Assembly: GCA_001942415.1 (NCBI GenBank)
Contig: MKJX01000220.1
Location: 1-36,679 of the forward strand
DNA from: Pseudonocardia sp. CNS-139
GTDB taxonomy: Bacteria > Actinomycetota > Actinomycetes > Mycobacteriales > Pseudonocardiaceae
DNA: 36,679 nt
Reading direction: 5' to 3'
The notes under the pieces are model-generated. The model was not told the DNA's origin, did not search any database, and saw nothing but the letters and a program-made list of their open reading frames with translations. Below, piece after piece: positions 1 to 7,394 of this stretch (the first letter of the stretch is position 1; each line of letters begins with the position of its first letter). The position numbers were made by a program, and so were the translations under genes.

Positions 1-303
1 CTTCTCGTTGTCGCCGAGCAGCCCGAACGCGACGACCGCCACGTCGATGTCGCCGCCCGCGAACGCCTTGCGCACGACGTCGGCATGCGTGGACAGCTCG
101 CTGGCGTCGAACGCGAGGGTCTCGACGGCGCACCCGAGCTTCTCCAGCCGGGCCTTGGCCGCGTCCAGCCGCTCGGACGGGCGGGCGGCCAGCACGGCCC
201 GCAGCGGCCGGTCGGACGCGAACGCCTCGACGACCGCGAGGCCGATCTCGGACGTGCCGCCCAGCACCAGCACGCTCTGCGGGTTGCCGACAGCGTCGAT
301 CAT
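1..303 (-). CDS. dprE2: Decaprenylphospho-beta-D-erythro-pentofuranosid-2-ulose 2-reductase DprE2, N-terminal part
   Basis: Only the first 101 codons are inside the window; the gene runs off the left edge. The protein opens MIDAVGNPQSVLVLGGTSEI, which closely follows mycobacterial DprE2 (Rv3791). It contains the short-chain dehydrogenase nucleotide-binding glycine motif (GGTSEIG, residues 15-21) and the later VAVVAFGLLGD stretch typical of DprE2. DprE2 reduces the 2-keto intermediate made by DprE1 to decaprenyl-phosphoryl-arabinose, the only arabinose donor for arabinogalactan, using NADH; it acts at the cytoplasmic membrane or periplasmic face. It lies 22 nt downstream of dprE1 on the same strand, so the two are almost certainly one operon. 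The ATG at 303 has a GGAG sequence about 9 nt upstream. An ATG overlapping the dprE1 stop (at 329) is in a different frame and ends after a few codons. Confidence 0.93.
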   Translation of the reverse strand, partial: MIDAVGNPQSVLVLGGTSEIGLAVVEAFASDRPLRAVLAARPSERLDAAKARLEKLGCAVETLAFDASELSTHADVVRKAFAGGDIDVAVVAFGLLGDNEK

Positions 304-325
304 GTCGCCGAGCTCCAGGTGTCGA

Positions 326-1687
326 TCATTTCGTCAGCTCCAGCCTTCTGGCCATGTCGGAGGTGAAGACGCCCTCGGGGTCGGCGGTGTCGCGCACCTT
401 GCGCCACTCGTCGAACCGCGGGTAGCCCCGCCGGATCGTCTCGCCGCTCGCCCGCGACTCCTTCGCGAGGTACAGCCGCCCGCCGGCGCCGAGCACCAGC
501 TCGTCCAGCTCGCTGCAGAACCGGTGCAGCCCGCGGGCGATGGGGAAGTCCACGGTGATCGTCCAGCCGGGCTGCGGGAACGACAGCGGCGCCGCGTTGC
601 CCTCGCCGAAGCGCTTGAGCACGTTGAGGCCGGACGCGTGCGGCGAGTGCGCGATCTTCTCCAGGACCCGCCGGAACGTCGGCTCCTCACCGAACGGCAC
701 GACGAACTGGTACTGCAGGAACCCGCGCGAGCCGTAGACCCGGTTCCAGTCCCCGAACAGGTCGAGCACCTGGTAGAAGGCCGTGATGTTCTGGACGGCG
801 CCGCGCTGGCGCTCGGCGCCTTGCGCCACCACAGCTCGCTGAACGCGCGCAGCGTGAACCGGTTGGCCAGCCCGTTCGGGAAGACGTCCGGGAAGCTCAG
901 CAGCTGCGGCGCGTCGAACTTGAGCGGGTCGGCACGCAGCTTCTCCGGCAGCTGGTCCACGGTGGCGAGCGAGCCGCGGGTGAGCACCGCGCGGCCGAGC
1001 TGGGCGCCCGTGGTGGTCGTGTCGAACCAGGCGGCCGAGTAGCCGTAGGTGTCGTCGGAGCCGTCGGTGAGCAGCACCATCAGCTCGTCGAGGTCGGCGG
1101 TGCGGTCGGTGTCGACCACGAAGTACGCCGACTCGGTGCGGTGCAGCGCCACCGTGGCCCGCACGATCACACCCGTCAGCCCCATGCCGCCGACCGTGGC
1201 CCAGAACAGCTCGGAGGTCCGGGCCGTCCGGGGTGAGCCTGCGCAGCGACCCGTCGGCCGTCACCAGGTCGAGCGAACGGACGTGGTTGCCGAAGCTGCC
1301 CTTGGTGTGGTGGTTCTTGCCGTGGATGTCGCTGCCGATCGCGCCGCCGATCGTCACCTGGCGGGTGCCGGGCAGCACGGGCACCCACAGCCCGTACGGC
1401 AGCGCGGCGCGCATCAGGGTGTCGAGGCTGACGCCGGCGTCGAGGTCGGCCAACCCCGTGTCGGGGTCGATCGAGTGGATCGTGGCCAGCCCTGTCATGT
1501 CCAGGACCGTGCCGCCCGCGTTCTGCGCGGGGTCTCCGTAGGAACGGCCGAGGCCGCGGGCGATGATCCCGCGCGGGCCGGCTGCCGAGACCGCGGCGGA
1601 CACGTCCTCGGGGGACCTGGGGGCCAGCACTGTGGCAGTGGTGGGCGCGGTCCGTCCCCAACCGCGCAAGCTCGCCGTGCTTGACAT
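326..1687 (-). CDS. dprE1: Decaprenylphosphoryl-beta-D-ribose 2-oxidase DprE1 (two apparent frameshifts)
   Basis: FAD-dependent oxidase that converts decaprenyl-phosphoryl-ribose to the 2-keto intermediate for DprE2. The N-terminal VAO-type FAD domain shows GLGRSYGDPAQNAGG and GSDIHGKNHHTKGSFGNHV. The substrate domain shows LKFDAPQLLSFPDVFPNG, GFLQYQFVVP and PLSFPQPGW, and the C-terminus ends SDMARRLELTK; all match mycobacterial DprE1 (Rv3790). The reading frame shifts near 1215-1225 and near 815-830, so no single frame covers the gene, yet all conserved blocks are present in order over about 454 codons. I read this as sequence error in an essential-type gene. The residue equivalent to the mycobacterial benzothiazinone target Cys387 is Thr (GWTITVDFP, codon at 554-556). 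The start ATG at 1687 has a TAGCCT hexamer 8 nt upstream and is probably leaderless. Confidence 0.93.
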   Translation of the reverse strand: MSSTASLRGWGRTAPTTATVLAPRSPEDVSAAVSAAGPRGIIARGLGRSYGDPAQNAGGTVLDMTGLATIHSIDPDTGLADLDAGVSLDTLMRAALPYGLWVPVLPGTRQVTIGGAIGSDIHGKNHHTKGSFGNHVRSLDLVTADGSLRRLTPDGPDLRAVLGHGRRHGADGCDRAGHGGAAPHRVGVLRGRHRPHRRPRRADGAAHRRLRRHLRLLGRLVRHDHHGRPARPRGAHPRLARHRGPAAGEAACRPAQVRRAAAAELPGRLPERAGQPVHAARVQRAVVAQGAERQRGAVQNITAFYQVLDLFGDWNRVYGSRGFLQYQFVVPFGEEPTFRRVLEKIAHSPHASGLNVLKRFGEGNAAPLSFPQPGWTITVDFPIARGLHRFCSELDELVLGAGGRLYLAKESRASGETIRRGYPRFDEWRKVRDTADPEGVFTSDMARRLELTK

Positions 1688-1695
1688 CGGGCGAC

Positions 1696-1701
1696 AGGCT
1701 A
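1696..1701 (-). promoter_or_regulatory. -10 hexamer TAGCCT of the dprE1-dprE2 operon
   Basis: TAGCCT on the minus strand ends 8 nt before the dprE1 ATG. This fits the actinobacterial TAnnnT -10 element placed so that transcription starts at or next to the start codon. It is supported by the same spacing at many other genes in this window. Confidence 0.5.
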
Positions 1702-1773
1702 CGCCCACCGGGGGAACGGGCTCGCGACGGGTTGTGACCACGAAGTGACGGCCGTCACCGCCCTGCGACGCCC

Positions 1774-1779
1774 TAAGCT
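1774..1779 (+). promoter_or_regulatory. -10 hexamer TAAGCT of the DUF1707 gene
   Basis: TAAGCT lies 7 nt before the GTG at 1787, the spacing expected of a leaderless transcript. It is the main reason to prefer the 1787 start over the in-frame GTG 42 nt upstream. Confidence 0.5.
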
Positions 1780-1786
1780 GATCCAG

Positions 1787-2401
1787 GTGAGCGAGCAGCC
1801 GTCGCATGCGGAGCCCCGCGGCATCCGGATCTCCAACGCCGACCGCGAACGCGCCGCCGAACGCCTCAACACGGCGCTCGCCGAGGGCCGGATCACGCTC
1901 GGTGAGCTGGAGGAGCGCCTGGCGGTCGTCTACGCGGCGAAGTACGAGGCCGACCTGCGCCCGCCGCTGGCCGACCTCCCCGGCGCCGAGGCCGTCCTGC
2001 CCGCCGCGGCGGTGGCTCCGCCCGTGATCCCCGCCGACGCGCCGCCGGTCGTGCTGCGCGCGGGCATGTCCACGATCAAGCGCAGCGGCGCGTGGGACGT
2101 GCCGCCGCGGCTGCGGGTGCAGAGCGCCATGGGCTCGGTGGTGCTCGACTTCTGCGACACCGTGATCCCGTACCCGGTGGTCGACGTCGAGGTCGACCTC
2201 GGCGCCGGCTCGGCGAAGCTGCTCGTGCCCGACGACGCCACGGCCAACGTCGACGGGGTCGTCGCGAGCATGGGCACGGTCAAGAGCAGCCTCCCGTCCG
2301 TGCAGCGGCCCGGGGTGCCGCACTTCGTGGTGCACGGCCGGGCCGGCATGGGCTCGGTGACGGTGCGCCGCCGCTACAAGATCGCCGGCCACTTCTTCTG
2401 A
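1787..2401 (+). CDS. DUF1707 domain protein with LiaF/DUF2154-like C-terminal domain
   Basis: About 204 residues. The N-terminal 60 residues carry the DUF1707 signature (IRISNADRERAAERL, then GRITLGELEERLAVVYAAK). A proline/alanine linker follows, and then a beta-rich C-terminal region resembling the cell-wall-active antibiotic response (LiaF C-terminal) fold, with repeated glycine/valine strands (SAMGSVVLDF, VDLGAGSAKLLVP, GMGSVTVRR). No transmembrane segment is obvious, so it is probably cytoplasmic or peripheral. In actinobacteria this architecture is common and its function is unknown; an envelope-stress role is suggested only by the LiaF-like domain. It is transcribed divergently from dprE1 and converges on the DUF885 gene. 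The GTG at 1787 is preferred because of the TAAGCT box 7 nt upstream. Confidence 0.8.
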   Translation: MSEQPSHAEPRGIRISNADRERAAERLNTALAEGRITLGELEERLAVVYAAKYEADLRPPLADLPGAEAVLPAAAVAPPVIPADAPPVVLRAGMSTIKRSGAWDVPPRLRVQSAMGSVVLDFCDTVIPYPVVDVEVDLGAGSAKLLVPDDATANVDGVVASMGTVKSSLPSVQRPGVPHFVVHGRAGMGSVTVRRRYKIAGHFF

Positions 2402-2416
2402 GCCGAGAGCCCGACG

Positions 2417-2480
2417 TCGCAGCCCGCCGGTACCCGTCGCAGCCCGTCGACGGGCTGCGAGGAGGCGCCACGGGCTGCGA
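2417..2480. repeat. 64-bp nested dyad with four copies of TCGCAGCCCG
   Basis: Two direct copies of TCGCAGCCCG (2417-2426 and 2437-2446) face two inverted copies (2451-2460 and 2471-2480), placed symmetrically about position 2448.5. The inner pair forms a perfect 24-bp palindrome (2437-2460). The 10-nt spacers between copies in each arm are not complementary. The element sits between convergent genes (DUF1707 stop at 2401, DUF885 stop at 2493), so a two-way transcription terminator is the simplest role. Confidence 0.75.
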
Positions 2481-2492
2481 GGGCTTGTCCGG

Positions 2493-4175
2493 TCAGAGGC
2501 GGGACAGCTCGTCCGTCAGGTCGTCCAGGCCCAGGCGCCTTGTGACAGGGCCGCGGCGTGCCACGCCTTGAGGTCGAAGTCCGGGCCGCGGGCCGCCTTC
2601 GCCGCGTCGCGGCCGGCCAGCCACGCGCGTTCGCCGAGCTTGTAGCTGATCGCCTGCCCGGGCCAGCCCAGGTACCGCACGATCTCGCTCGCGACGAACG
2701 CCGCCGACCGTCCCGAGTGCGCGCCGAAGAACTCCTGCGCCACCTCGGCGTCCAGACCGCCCCGGCGTGCAGCGGCGAGTCGGCGGGAACGCGCAGGCCC
2801 AGGTGCATGCCGATGTCGATGACCACCCTGATCGCGCGCATCTGCTGGGCGTCGAGGTAGCCGATCCGCGCGCCCGGCAACGTCAAGAAGCCGAGCTCGT
2901 CCATGAGCCGCTCCGCGTAGAGCGCCCAGCCCTCGAGGTTGCCCGAGACCGACCCGACCGACGTCTGGAACACCGAGAGCCGGTCGGACAGGTGCGCCCA
3001 CTGCGCCAGCTGCAGGTGGTGGCCGGGGACGCCCTCGTGGTACCAGGTGCTGACCAGCCCCCACAGCGGGAACCGGGTCTCGCCGAGCGTCGGCAGCCAG
3101 GTGCGGCCCGGCCGGGAGAAGTCCAGCGACGGGCGGGTGTAGTACGGCGCGGCCGCGCTGCCCGGCGGGGCGATCATGGCCTCGACCGTGCGCACCGGCG
3201 GGGCGATGTCGAAGTGCGTGCCGTCGAGGGCGGCCATCGCGGTGTCCATCATGTCCTGCAGCCAGGCCCGCACCTCCTCGACGCCCTCGACCGCCGCGCC
3301 CTTCTCGTCGAGGTGACGCATGGCCGGGACGGGGCCGGCACCGGGCAGCACGAGGTCGGCCTCGCGGCGCAGGTCCGCGTCGAGCCGGCGGAACTCGTCC
3401 CAGCCCCAGGCGTACGCCTCGGCGAGGTCCAGGTCGGACCCGGTGCTCAGGCGCGCGCCGATCCGGTACCGCTCGGCGCCGACGCGTCCGGCGTGCCCTC
3501 GGCGGCCGGGAGGTAGACGGTGGCGAGGTGGTCGCGCAGCCGTGCGGTCGCGCCGGCCGCGGCGTCGGCGGCGGCCGTGAGGTCCGCGCGCAGCGCGGCC
3601 GGGGCGTCGGCCGGTGCCGCCGCGACGAAGGTGTGGAACCAGGAGCCGCGGTCGCCCGCCAGCCACTCGCCGAGCTGGCCGGCCACCGTCTCGACCTGCC
3701 GCGGCGCCGCGAGGAGCCCGCGGCTGGCGCCCTCGGTGAGCGAGGCCGTGTAGCCGGCGAACGACTCCGGGACCTTCGCCATCCGCCGCGCGACCACGGC
3801 CCAGTCGTCCGCGGTGGCCGTCGGCATCATCTGGAAGAGCTGCCGCACGCTGGCCGGCGGGCCGAAGATGTTCCGCATCCGACGCAGGTGCTCGCCCGCC
3901 GCGCTCTCGGCGAGGTGCGCCTCCAGCCGCTCCCGCAGCAGCCGCGCGCAGCGGCGGTCGTCCTCGTCCGCCACGTCCGCGGCCGGCAGCGCGTCGAGCG
4001 TCGACCGGGCGAGGTCGTCGAACGCCTGCTGGCCGTCGGGGGAGAGATCGGGCACCCGGTCGTCACCGGGGTGGGTGCCGAGGGAGGTCGCGACCCGCGG
4101 GTCGATGTCGGTGAGTCGGCTGACGAAGTCGTCGGCGAGCGCACGCACGCCCGTCCCAGCGGTGGTGGTCATCAT
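2493..4175 (-). CDS. DUF885 family protein, putative zinc metallopeptidase-like (three apparent frameshifts)
   Basis: About 560 residues when the frames are joined. The N-terminal half is helical (ADDFVSRLTDIDPRVATSLG, FGPPASVRQLFQMMP). The C-terminal half carries the DUF885 signature STWYHEGVPGHHLQLAQ, which resembles an HExxH-type zinc site (HEGVPGHH), followed by GWALYAERLMDELGF and EIVRYLGWPGQAISYKLGER, all typical of the family. Frame changes occur near 3480, near 2755-2765 and near 2525; after the last one the natural C-terminus DDLTDELSRL ends at the TGA at 2493-2495. The family is treated as uncharacterised or peptidase-like, and its substrate is unknown. No signal peptide is seen. 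Of the clustered ATGs, 4175 is favoured because a GGCAGG box lies 6 nt upstream, whereas the ATG at 4181 abuts that box. Confidence 0.85.
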
Positions 4176-4194
4176 GGCCATCCTGCCGGGTGGC

Positions 4195-4200
4195 TACCCT
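4195..4200 (+). promoter_or_regulatory. -10 hexamer TACCCT of gtrA-like gene
   Basis: TACCCT ends 7 nt before the ATG at 4208, giving a leaderless transcript. It lies in the short gap between divergent starts at 4175 and 4208. Confidence 0.55.
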
Positions 4201-4207
4201 TGGCCGC

Positions 4208-4624
4208 ATGACCGCGACCCAGCCGTCCGCCCCGGCCCAGCTCGGCCTGGTGGCCCAGCTGAGCCGGTTCGTCGCGGTCGGGGTGCTCTCCGCGCTCGTC
4301 GACTTCGGCGTCTACCACGCCCTGCTCTCGCTCGGCACCTACGTGCACGTCGCCAAGGGCATCAGCTTCATCCTCGGCACCACCACCGCCTACCTGCTCA
4401 ACCGGCGGTTCACGTTCGGCGAGTCGAAGGGCGGCTCGGCCCGGTTCGCGGGCTTCCTGCTGCTCTACGGCACCACGTTCGCGATCAACATCGGGATGAA
4501 CGCGCTCATGCTCGTGGTGCTGCCGGAGATACCGCTGCGCGTGAGCATCGCCTGGGTCATCGCGCAGGGCACCGCCACGATCATCAACTTCGTGATGCTC
4601 CGCCTGGTGGTCTTCCGCAGCTGA
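4208..4624 (+). CDS. GtrA-like membrane protein (Rv3789-type)
   Basis: 138 residues with four predicted membrane helices (roughly residues 18-38, 44-62, 76-96 and 105-130), as in the GtrA/DPMS family PF04138. It carries the family motif KGISFILGTTTAYLLNRRFTF. In Mycobacterium tuberculosis the GtrA-like Rv3789 sits directly beside dprE1 and is linked to arabinogalactan assembly, proposed either to translocate decaprenyl-phosphoryl-arabinose or to act as an anchor for AftA. Here it lies close to dprE1/dprE2 and converges on glfT1 (34 nt between stops), so the same role is a reasonable inference. The start ATG is fixed by the TACCCT box 7 nt upstream; an upstream in-frame GTG lies before the -10 box and is rejected. 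Confidence 0.85.
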   Translation: MTATQPSAPAQLGLVAQLSRFVAVGVLSALVDFGVYHALLSLGTYVHVAKGISFILGTTTAYLLNRRFTFGESKGGSARFAGFLLLYGTTFAINIGMNALMLVVLPEIPLRVSIAWVIAQGTATIINFVMLRLVVFRS

Positions 4625-4657
4625 CGCCGCTGCTCAGGGCCGGTTGAACCGCTGTGT

Positions 4658-5584
4658 TCACGGGCGGTGGAACCGCTCTGCTCGCCCCTGCCGCACCAGC
4701 TTGAGCCACTGCACGAACTCGCGCGGGCTGCGCTTGGTCATCAGGAAGTACCAGGCGAACCGCGGCACCTCCAGCGCCCCGAGCTTGCGCATCCCCGGCT
4801 GCGCGGTCAGGTAGCCGCGGTTGCGGTAGGTGTAGAAGCGCTTCACCGGGTCGTCGGGGTCGCGGGCGTGCAGCCGCCCGCCGAGCATCGGCTTGTCGTC
4901 GGCGCCGCCGGCCGGGTGCAGGTAGGTCGCGCGCAGCGACGTGCCGAACGGCAGCCCCGAGCGCACCAGCCGCCGGTGCACCTCCACCTCGTCCCCCCGG
5001 ACGAAGAGCCGCAGGTCCGGCACGCCGACCGCCTCCAGCGTGGACGCGCGGAAGAGCGCGCCGTTGAACAGCGCGGCGATGCCGGGCAGCAGCTCCTCGT
5101 CGGCGCCGTGCTCGACGTCGGCGGCCAGCTCCTCGCGGGACTTGTGCCAGGTGAGCCCGCGTCGCAGCGGGAACGCGAGCCGGTCGGGGTGGTCCTTGTC
5201 GGCCACCGTGGGGGAGACGGCCGCGAGCCCGCGGCGCTGCGCCACCTCCATGAGCGTGGCGAGCGTGGTCTCGTCGCCGGGGTAGCCGTCGTCGTCGCCC
5301 AGCCAGATCCAGTCGGCGCCCATCGCGAGCGCCTGCAGCATCCCGAGCGCGAACCCGCCGGCGCCGCCGAGGTTGCGCCACGACGGCACCCAGGTGGCCG
5401 GGAGCCCGCACGCCTCGACGACGTCCCGGGCCGACTGGTCCGGCCCGTTGTCGACGACGACGAGGTGGGCGATCGGGTGTGTCTGCTTGGCGAGCGCACT
5501 CAGGGAGTCGACGAGCTGCTCGGTGCGGTGGCGGGTGACCACCACCGCAACGACCGATCCGGGCGTCAGCGGCGTCGGGGTCAC
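4658..5584 (-). CDS. glfT1: Galactofuranosyltransferase GlfT1
   Basis: 308 residues, close to the 304 of mycobacterial GlfT1 (Rv3782). It is a GT-A fold family 2 glycosyltransferase: the N-terminus VVAVVVTRHRTEQLVDSLSA begins the nucleotide-binding fold, GDDDGYPGD near residues 95-103 is the metal/UDP-binding acidic motif, and FVRGDEVEVHRRL near residue 190 holds the probable catalytic base. GlfT1 adds the first galactofuranose residues to decaprenyl-PP-GlcNAc-rhamnose at the cytoplasmic side of the membrane. Its GTG start overlaps the wzt stop by four bases (GTGA), which suggests translational coupling in a wzm-wzt-glfT1 operon. The frame is intact throughout. Confidence 0.92.
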   Translation of the reverse strand: MTPTPLTPGSVVAVVVTRHRTEQLVDSLSALAKQTHPIAHLVVVDNGPDQSARDVVEACGLPATWVPSWRNLGGAGGFALGMLQALAMGADWIWLGDDDGYPGDETTLATLMEVAQRRGLAAVSPTVADKDHPDRLAFPLRRGLTWHKSREELAADVEHGADEELLPGIAALFNGALFRASTLEAVGVPDLRLFVRGDEVEVHRRLVRSGLPFGTSLRATYLHPAGGADDKPMLGGRLHARDPDDPVKRFYTYRNRGYLTAQPGMRKLGALEVPRFAWYFLMTKRSPREFVQWLKLVRQGRAERFHRP

Positions 5585-6342
5585 CGGGCGTCGATCTCGG
5601 CCAGCACGTCACGTCCCTTGTAGTGGTGGAGCACCTCGCGCAGGGGCCGTGCTCGCGGATGGTGCCGTGCTCCATCCAGATGGCCGTGTCGCACAGGTCG
5701 GCGAGGAACTCGTCGGAGTGGGAGGCGAACACGAGGATGCCCGAGCGTTCGACCAGCTCGTTGAGGCGGTCGCGGGCCTTCGCCAGGAACTCGGAGTCGA
5801 CGGCCCCGATGCCCTCGTCGAGCAGCAGGATCTCCGGGTCGATGCTCGTGACGACGCCCAGCGCGAGCCGCACCCGCATGCCGGTGGAGTACGTGCGCAG
5901 GGGCATCGAGAGGTAGTCGCCGAGCTCGGTGAACTCGGCGATGTCGTCGACGCGCGACTCCATCTGCTTGCGCGTCATGCCCAGGAACAGGCCGCGGATC
6001 AGGATGTTCTCCAGCCCGGAGATCTCCGGGTCCATCCCGACCGCCAGGTCGAAGACCGGCGCCACCTTGCCGACGACCGACGCGCGCCCGCGGGTGGGCT
6101 CGTAGATGCCGGACATGAGCCGCAGCAGCGTGGACTTGCCGGCGCCGTTGTGCCCGACCAGCGCGACCCGGTCGCCTTGCGCAGCGACAGCGAGATGTCG
6201 CGCAGGGCCTCGATGACCGGCACCTTCGAGTCGGTGCCGATGCGCCCGCCGGCCCGGCCCAGCACGGCCTTCTTCACGACCGCGTCTTCGCGTCGAAGAT
6301 CGGGAAGTCGACGGCGGCCCCGTCGATGTCGATGCTGACCAT
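5581..6342 (-). CDS. wzt: ABC transporter ATP-binding protein Wzt (galactan export; three apparent frameshifts)
   Basis: When frames are joined this is about 254 residues very similar to Rv3781. The N-terminus reads VDFPIFDAKTRS, then KKAVLGRAGG. The Walker A region is LVGHNGAGKSTLLRLMSGIY, the signature region is LRTYSTGMRVRLALG, Walker B is PEILLLDEGIGAVD, and the switch His is in VFASHSDEFL. Frame changes occur near 6276, near 6175 (AAGGGC apparently called AAGGC inside LSLRKGDRVALVG) and near 5642. The joined C-terminus DVLAEIDAR ends at the TGA at 5581-5583. With Wzm it forms the exporter that flips lipid-linked galactan to the outer face of the membrane. The ATG at 6342 lies 7 nt after the wzm stop with GAGGGAC as ribosome binding site. 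Confidence 0.9.
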
Positions 6343-6349
6343 GCGTCCC

Positions 6350-7237
6350 TCAGACCCAGTACGCCACGCGGGCGCGGTAGTTGCGGAGGCAGACGAGCGC
6401 GGCGAGGCAGCCCACCACCGTGATGGCACCGACGACGATCCAGTGGTGCCCGACGATCGGGGTGCCGAGCAGCGGCTGGCGCACGATCTCGACGAAGTGC
6501 ATCACGGGGTTGATCTCAGCGATCCGCGCGCGCTCGGCCACGGCCGGGTTCTGCAGCAGCCGGTCGTACTGCCAGACGATCGGCGTCATGAAGAACAGCA
6601 GGTTGGCGACGCTGGCGATGATCGGCGGGATGTCCCGGAACCGGGTGGCGATGATGCCGGTCAGCACCGCGATCCACGTGCCGTTGACGATGAGCAGGGC
6701 GAACGCGGGTATCGCGAGCAGCACGGTCCAGCTCAGCGGCTGCGGGAAGATCACCACGAGGATCGCCCACACCACGAGGTTGTGCATGAAGAACAGCGTC
6801 TGGCGCCAGACGAGCCGGTAGACGTGCAGGCTCAGCGGCGCCGGGAGGAACTTGATCAGCCCCTCGTTGGCGATGAAGACCTCGCTGCCCTCGAGGATGC
6901 AGCCGTTGACGAAGTTCCAGATCAGCAGGCCGGTGGCGACGTACGGCAGGAACGTGCGGATGTCCTCGCCGAACAGCGCCCCGTAGAGGATGCCCATCGC
7001 GACGGCGATGACGGCCATGCTGATGCTGATCCAGAGCGGCCCGAGCACCGAGCGGCGGTACCGCTGCTTGATGTCCTGCCAGCCCAGATAACCCCAGAGC
7101 GGGCGTTGCCGCCAGCCGTCCCGGAGGTCGGCGAAGGCCCGCTGCCAGCTGCGCGATCCAGCGACGTCGACCACGGCCGGCGGCACGGACGTCGCCTCGT
7201 CGGCCCGGTCGTCACCGGTGGTCATCGTCTGAGCCAC
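6350..7237 (-). CDS. wzm: ABC-2 type transporter permease Wzm (galactan export)
   Basis: 295 residues with six predicted membrane helices, matching Rv3783-type permeases (ABC2_membrane family). Recognisable blocks are GWQDIKQRYRRSVLGPLWI just before the first helix, FVNGCILEGSEVFIANEGLI, FRDIPPIIASVANLLFFMTP and INPVMHFVEIVRQPLLG. It is the membrane partner of Wzt (next gene) in exporting lipid-linked galactan, a step required for arabinogalactan synthesis. It is the first gene of the wzm-wzt-glfT1 operon. The GTG start at 7237 has TACCCT 6 nt upstream, giving a leaderless mRNA. The frame is intact. Confidence 0.92.
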   Translation of the reverse strand: MAQTMTTGDDRADEATSVPPAVVDVAGSRSWQRAFADLRDGWRQRPLWGYLGWQDIKQRYRRSVLGPLWISISMAVIAVAMGILYGALFGEDIRTFLPYVATGLLIWNFVNGCILEGSEVFIANEGLIKFLPAPLSLHVYRLVWRQTLFFMHNLVVWAILVVIFPQPLSWTVLLAIPAFALLIVNGTWIAVLTGIIATRFRDIPPIIASVANLLFFMTPIVWQYDRLLQNPAVAERARIAEINPVMHFVEIVRQPLLGTPIVGHHWIVVGAITVVGCLAALVCLRNYRARVAYWV

Positions 7238-7243
7238 CAGGCG

Positions 7244-7249
7244 AGGGTA
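7244..7249 (-). promoter_or_regulatory. -10 hexamer TACCCT of the wzm-wzt-glfT1 operon
   Basis: TACCCT on the minus strand ends 6 nt before the GTG of wzm; same arrangement as at gtrA. Confidence 0.55.
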
Positions 7250-7311
7250 CCGGCGGCTGCGCCGGGCGTCGTGAGCGGTGCTGGCGTGCGAAGACGCGGT
7301 AACCGGCCATA

Positions 7312-7333
7312 TGCAGCGCGGTTGCGCGCTGCA
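7312..7333. terminator. Perfect 9-bp hairpin with GTTG loop
   Basis: TGCAGCGCG, loop GTTG, CGCGCTGCA. It lies between the bpa 3' end and the wzm promoter. There is no T-run, as is common for actinobacterial terminator hairpins. It could instead be a regulatory structure upstream of wzm. Confidence 0.45.
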
Positions 7334-7356
7334 CCGGACGCGGGCCGCCGCCCCCG

Positions 7357-7386
7357 CGAACGGGCCATCAGGAACTCACCCGTTCG
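7357..7386. terminator. Hairpin just downstream of bpa
   Basis: CGAACGGG (7357-7364) pairs with CCCGTTCG (7379-7386) across a 14-nt loop, 9 nt beyond the bpa stop on the minus strand. It has no T-run. The position favours a terminator for bpa. Confidence 0.45.
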
Positions 7387-7394
7387 GGTGGCCG

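Noticed and set aside
8..1042. A long plus-strand open frame over dprE2/dprE1
   Set aside because: Low-complexity composition and it is opposite strongly conserved genes.
326..1687. dprE1 as a true pseudogene
   Set aside because: The gene is normally essential in organisms with arabinogalactan, all blocks are conserved, and unrelated genes in the window show the same single-base breaks.
1745..1786. Upstream GTG start for the DUF1707 gene
   Set aside because: It precedes and includes the TAAGCT -10 box; the GTG at 1787 has the leaderless spacing and gives a normal N-terminus.
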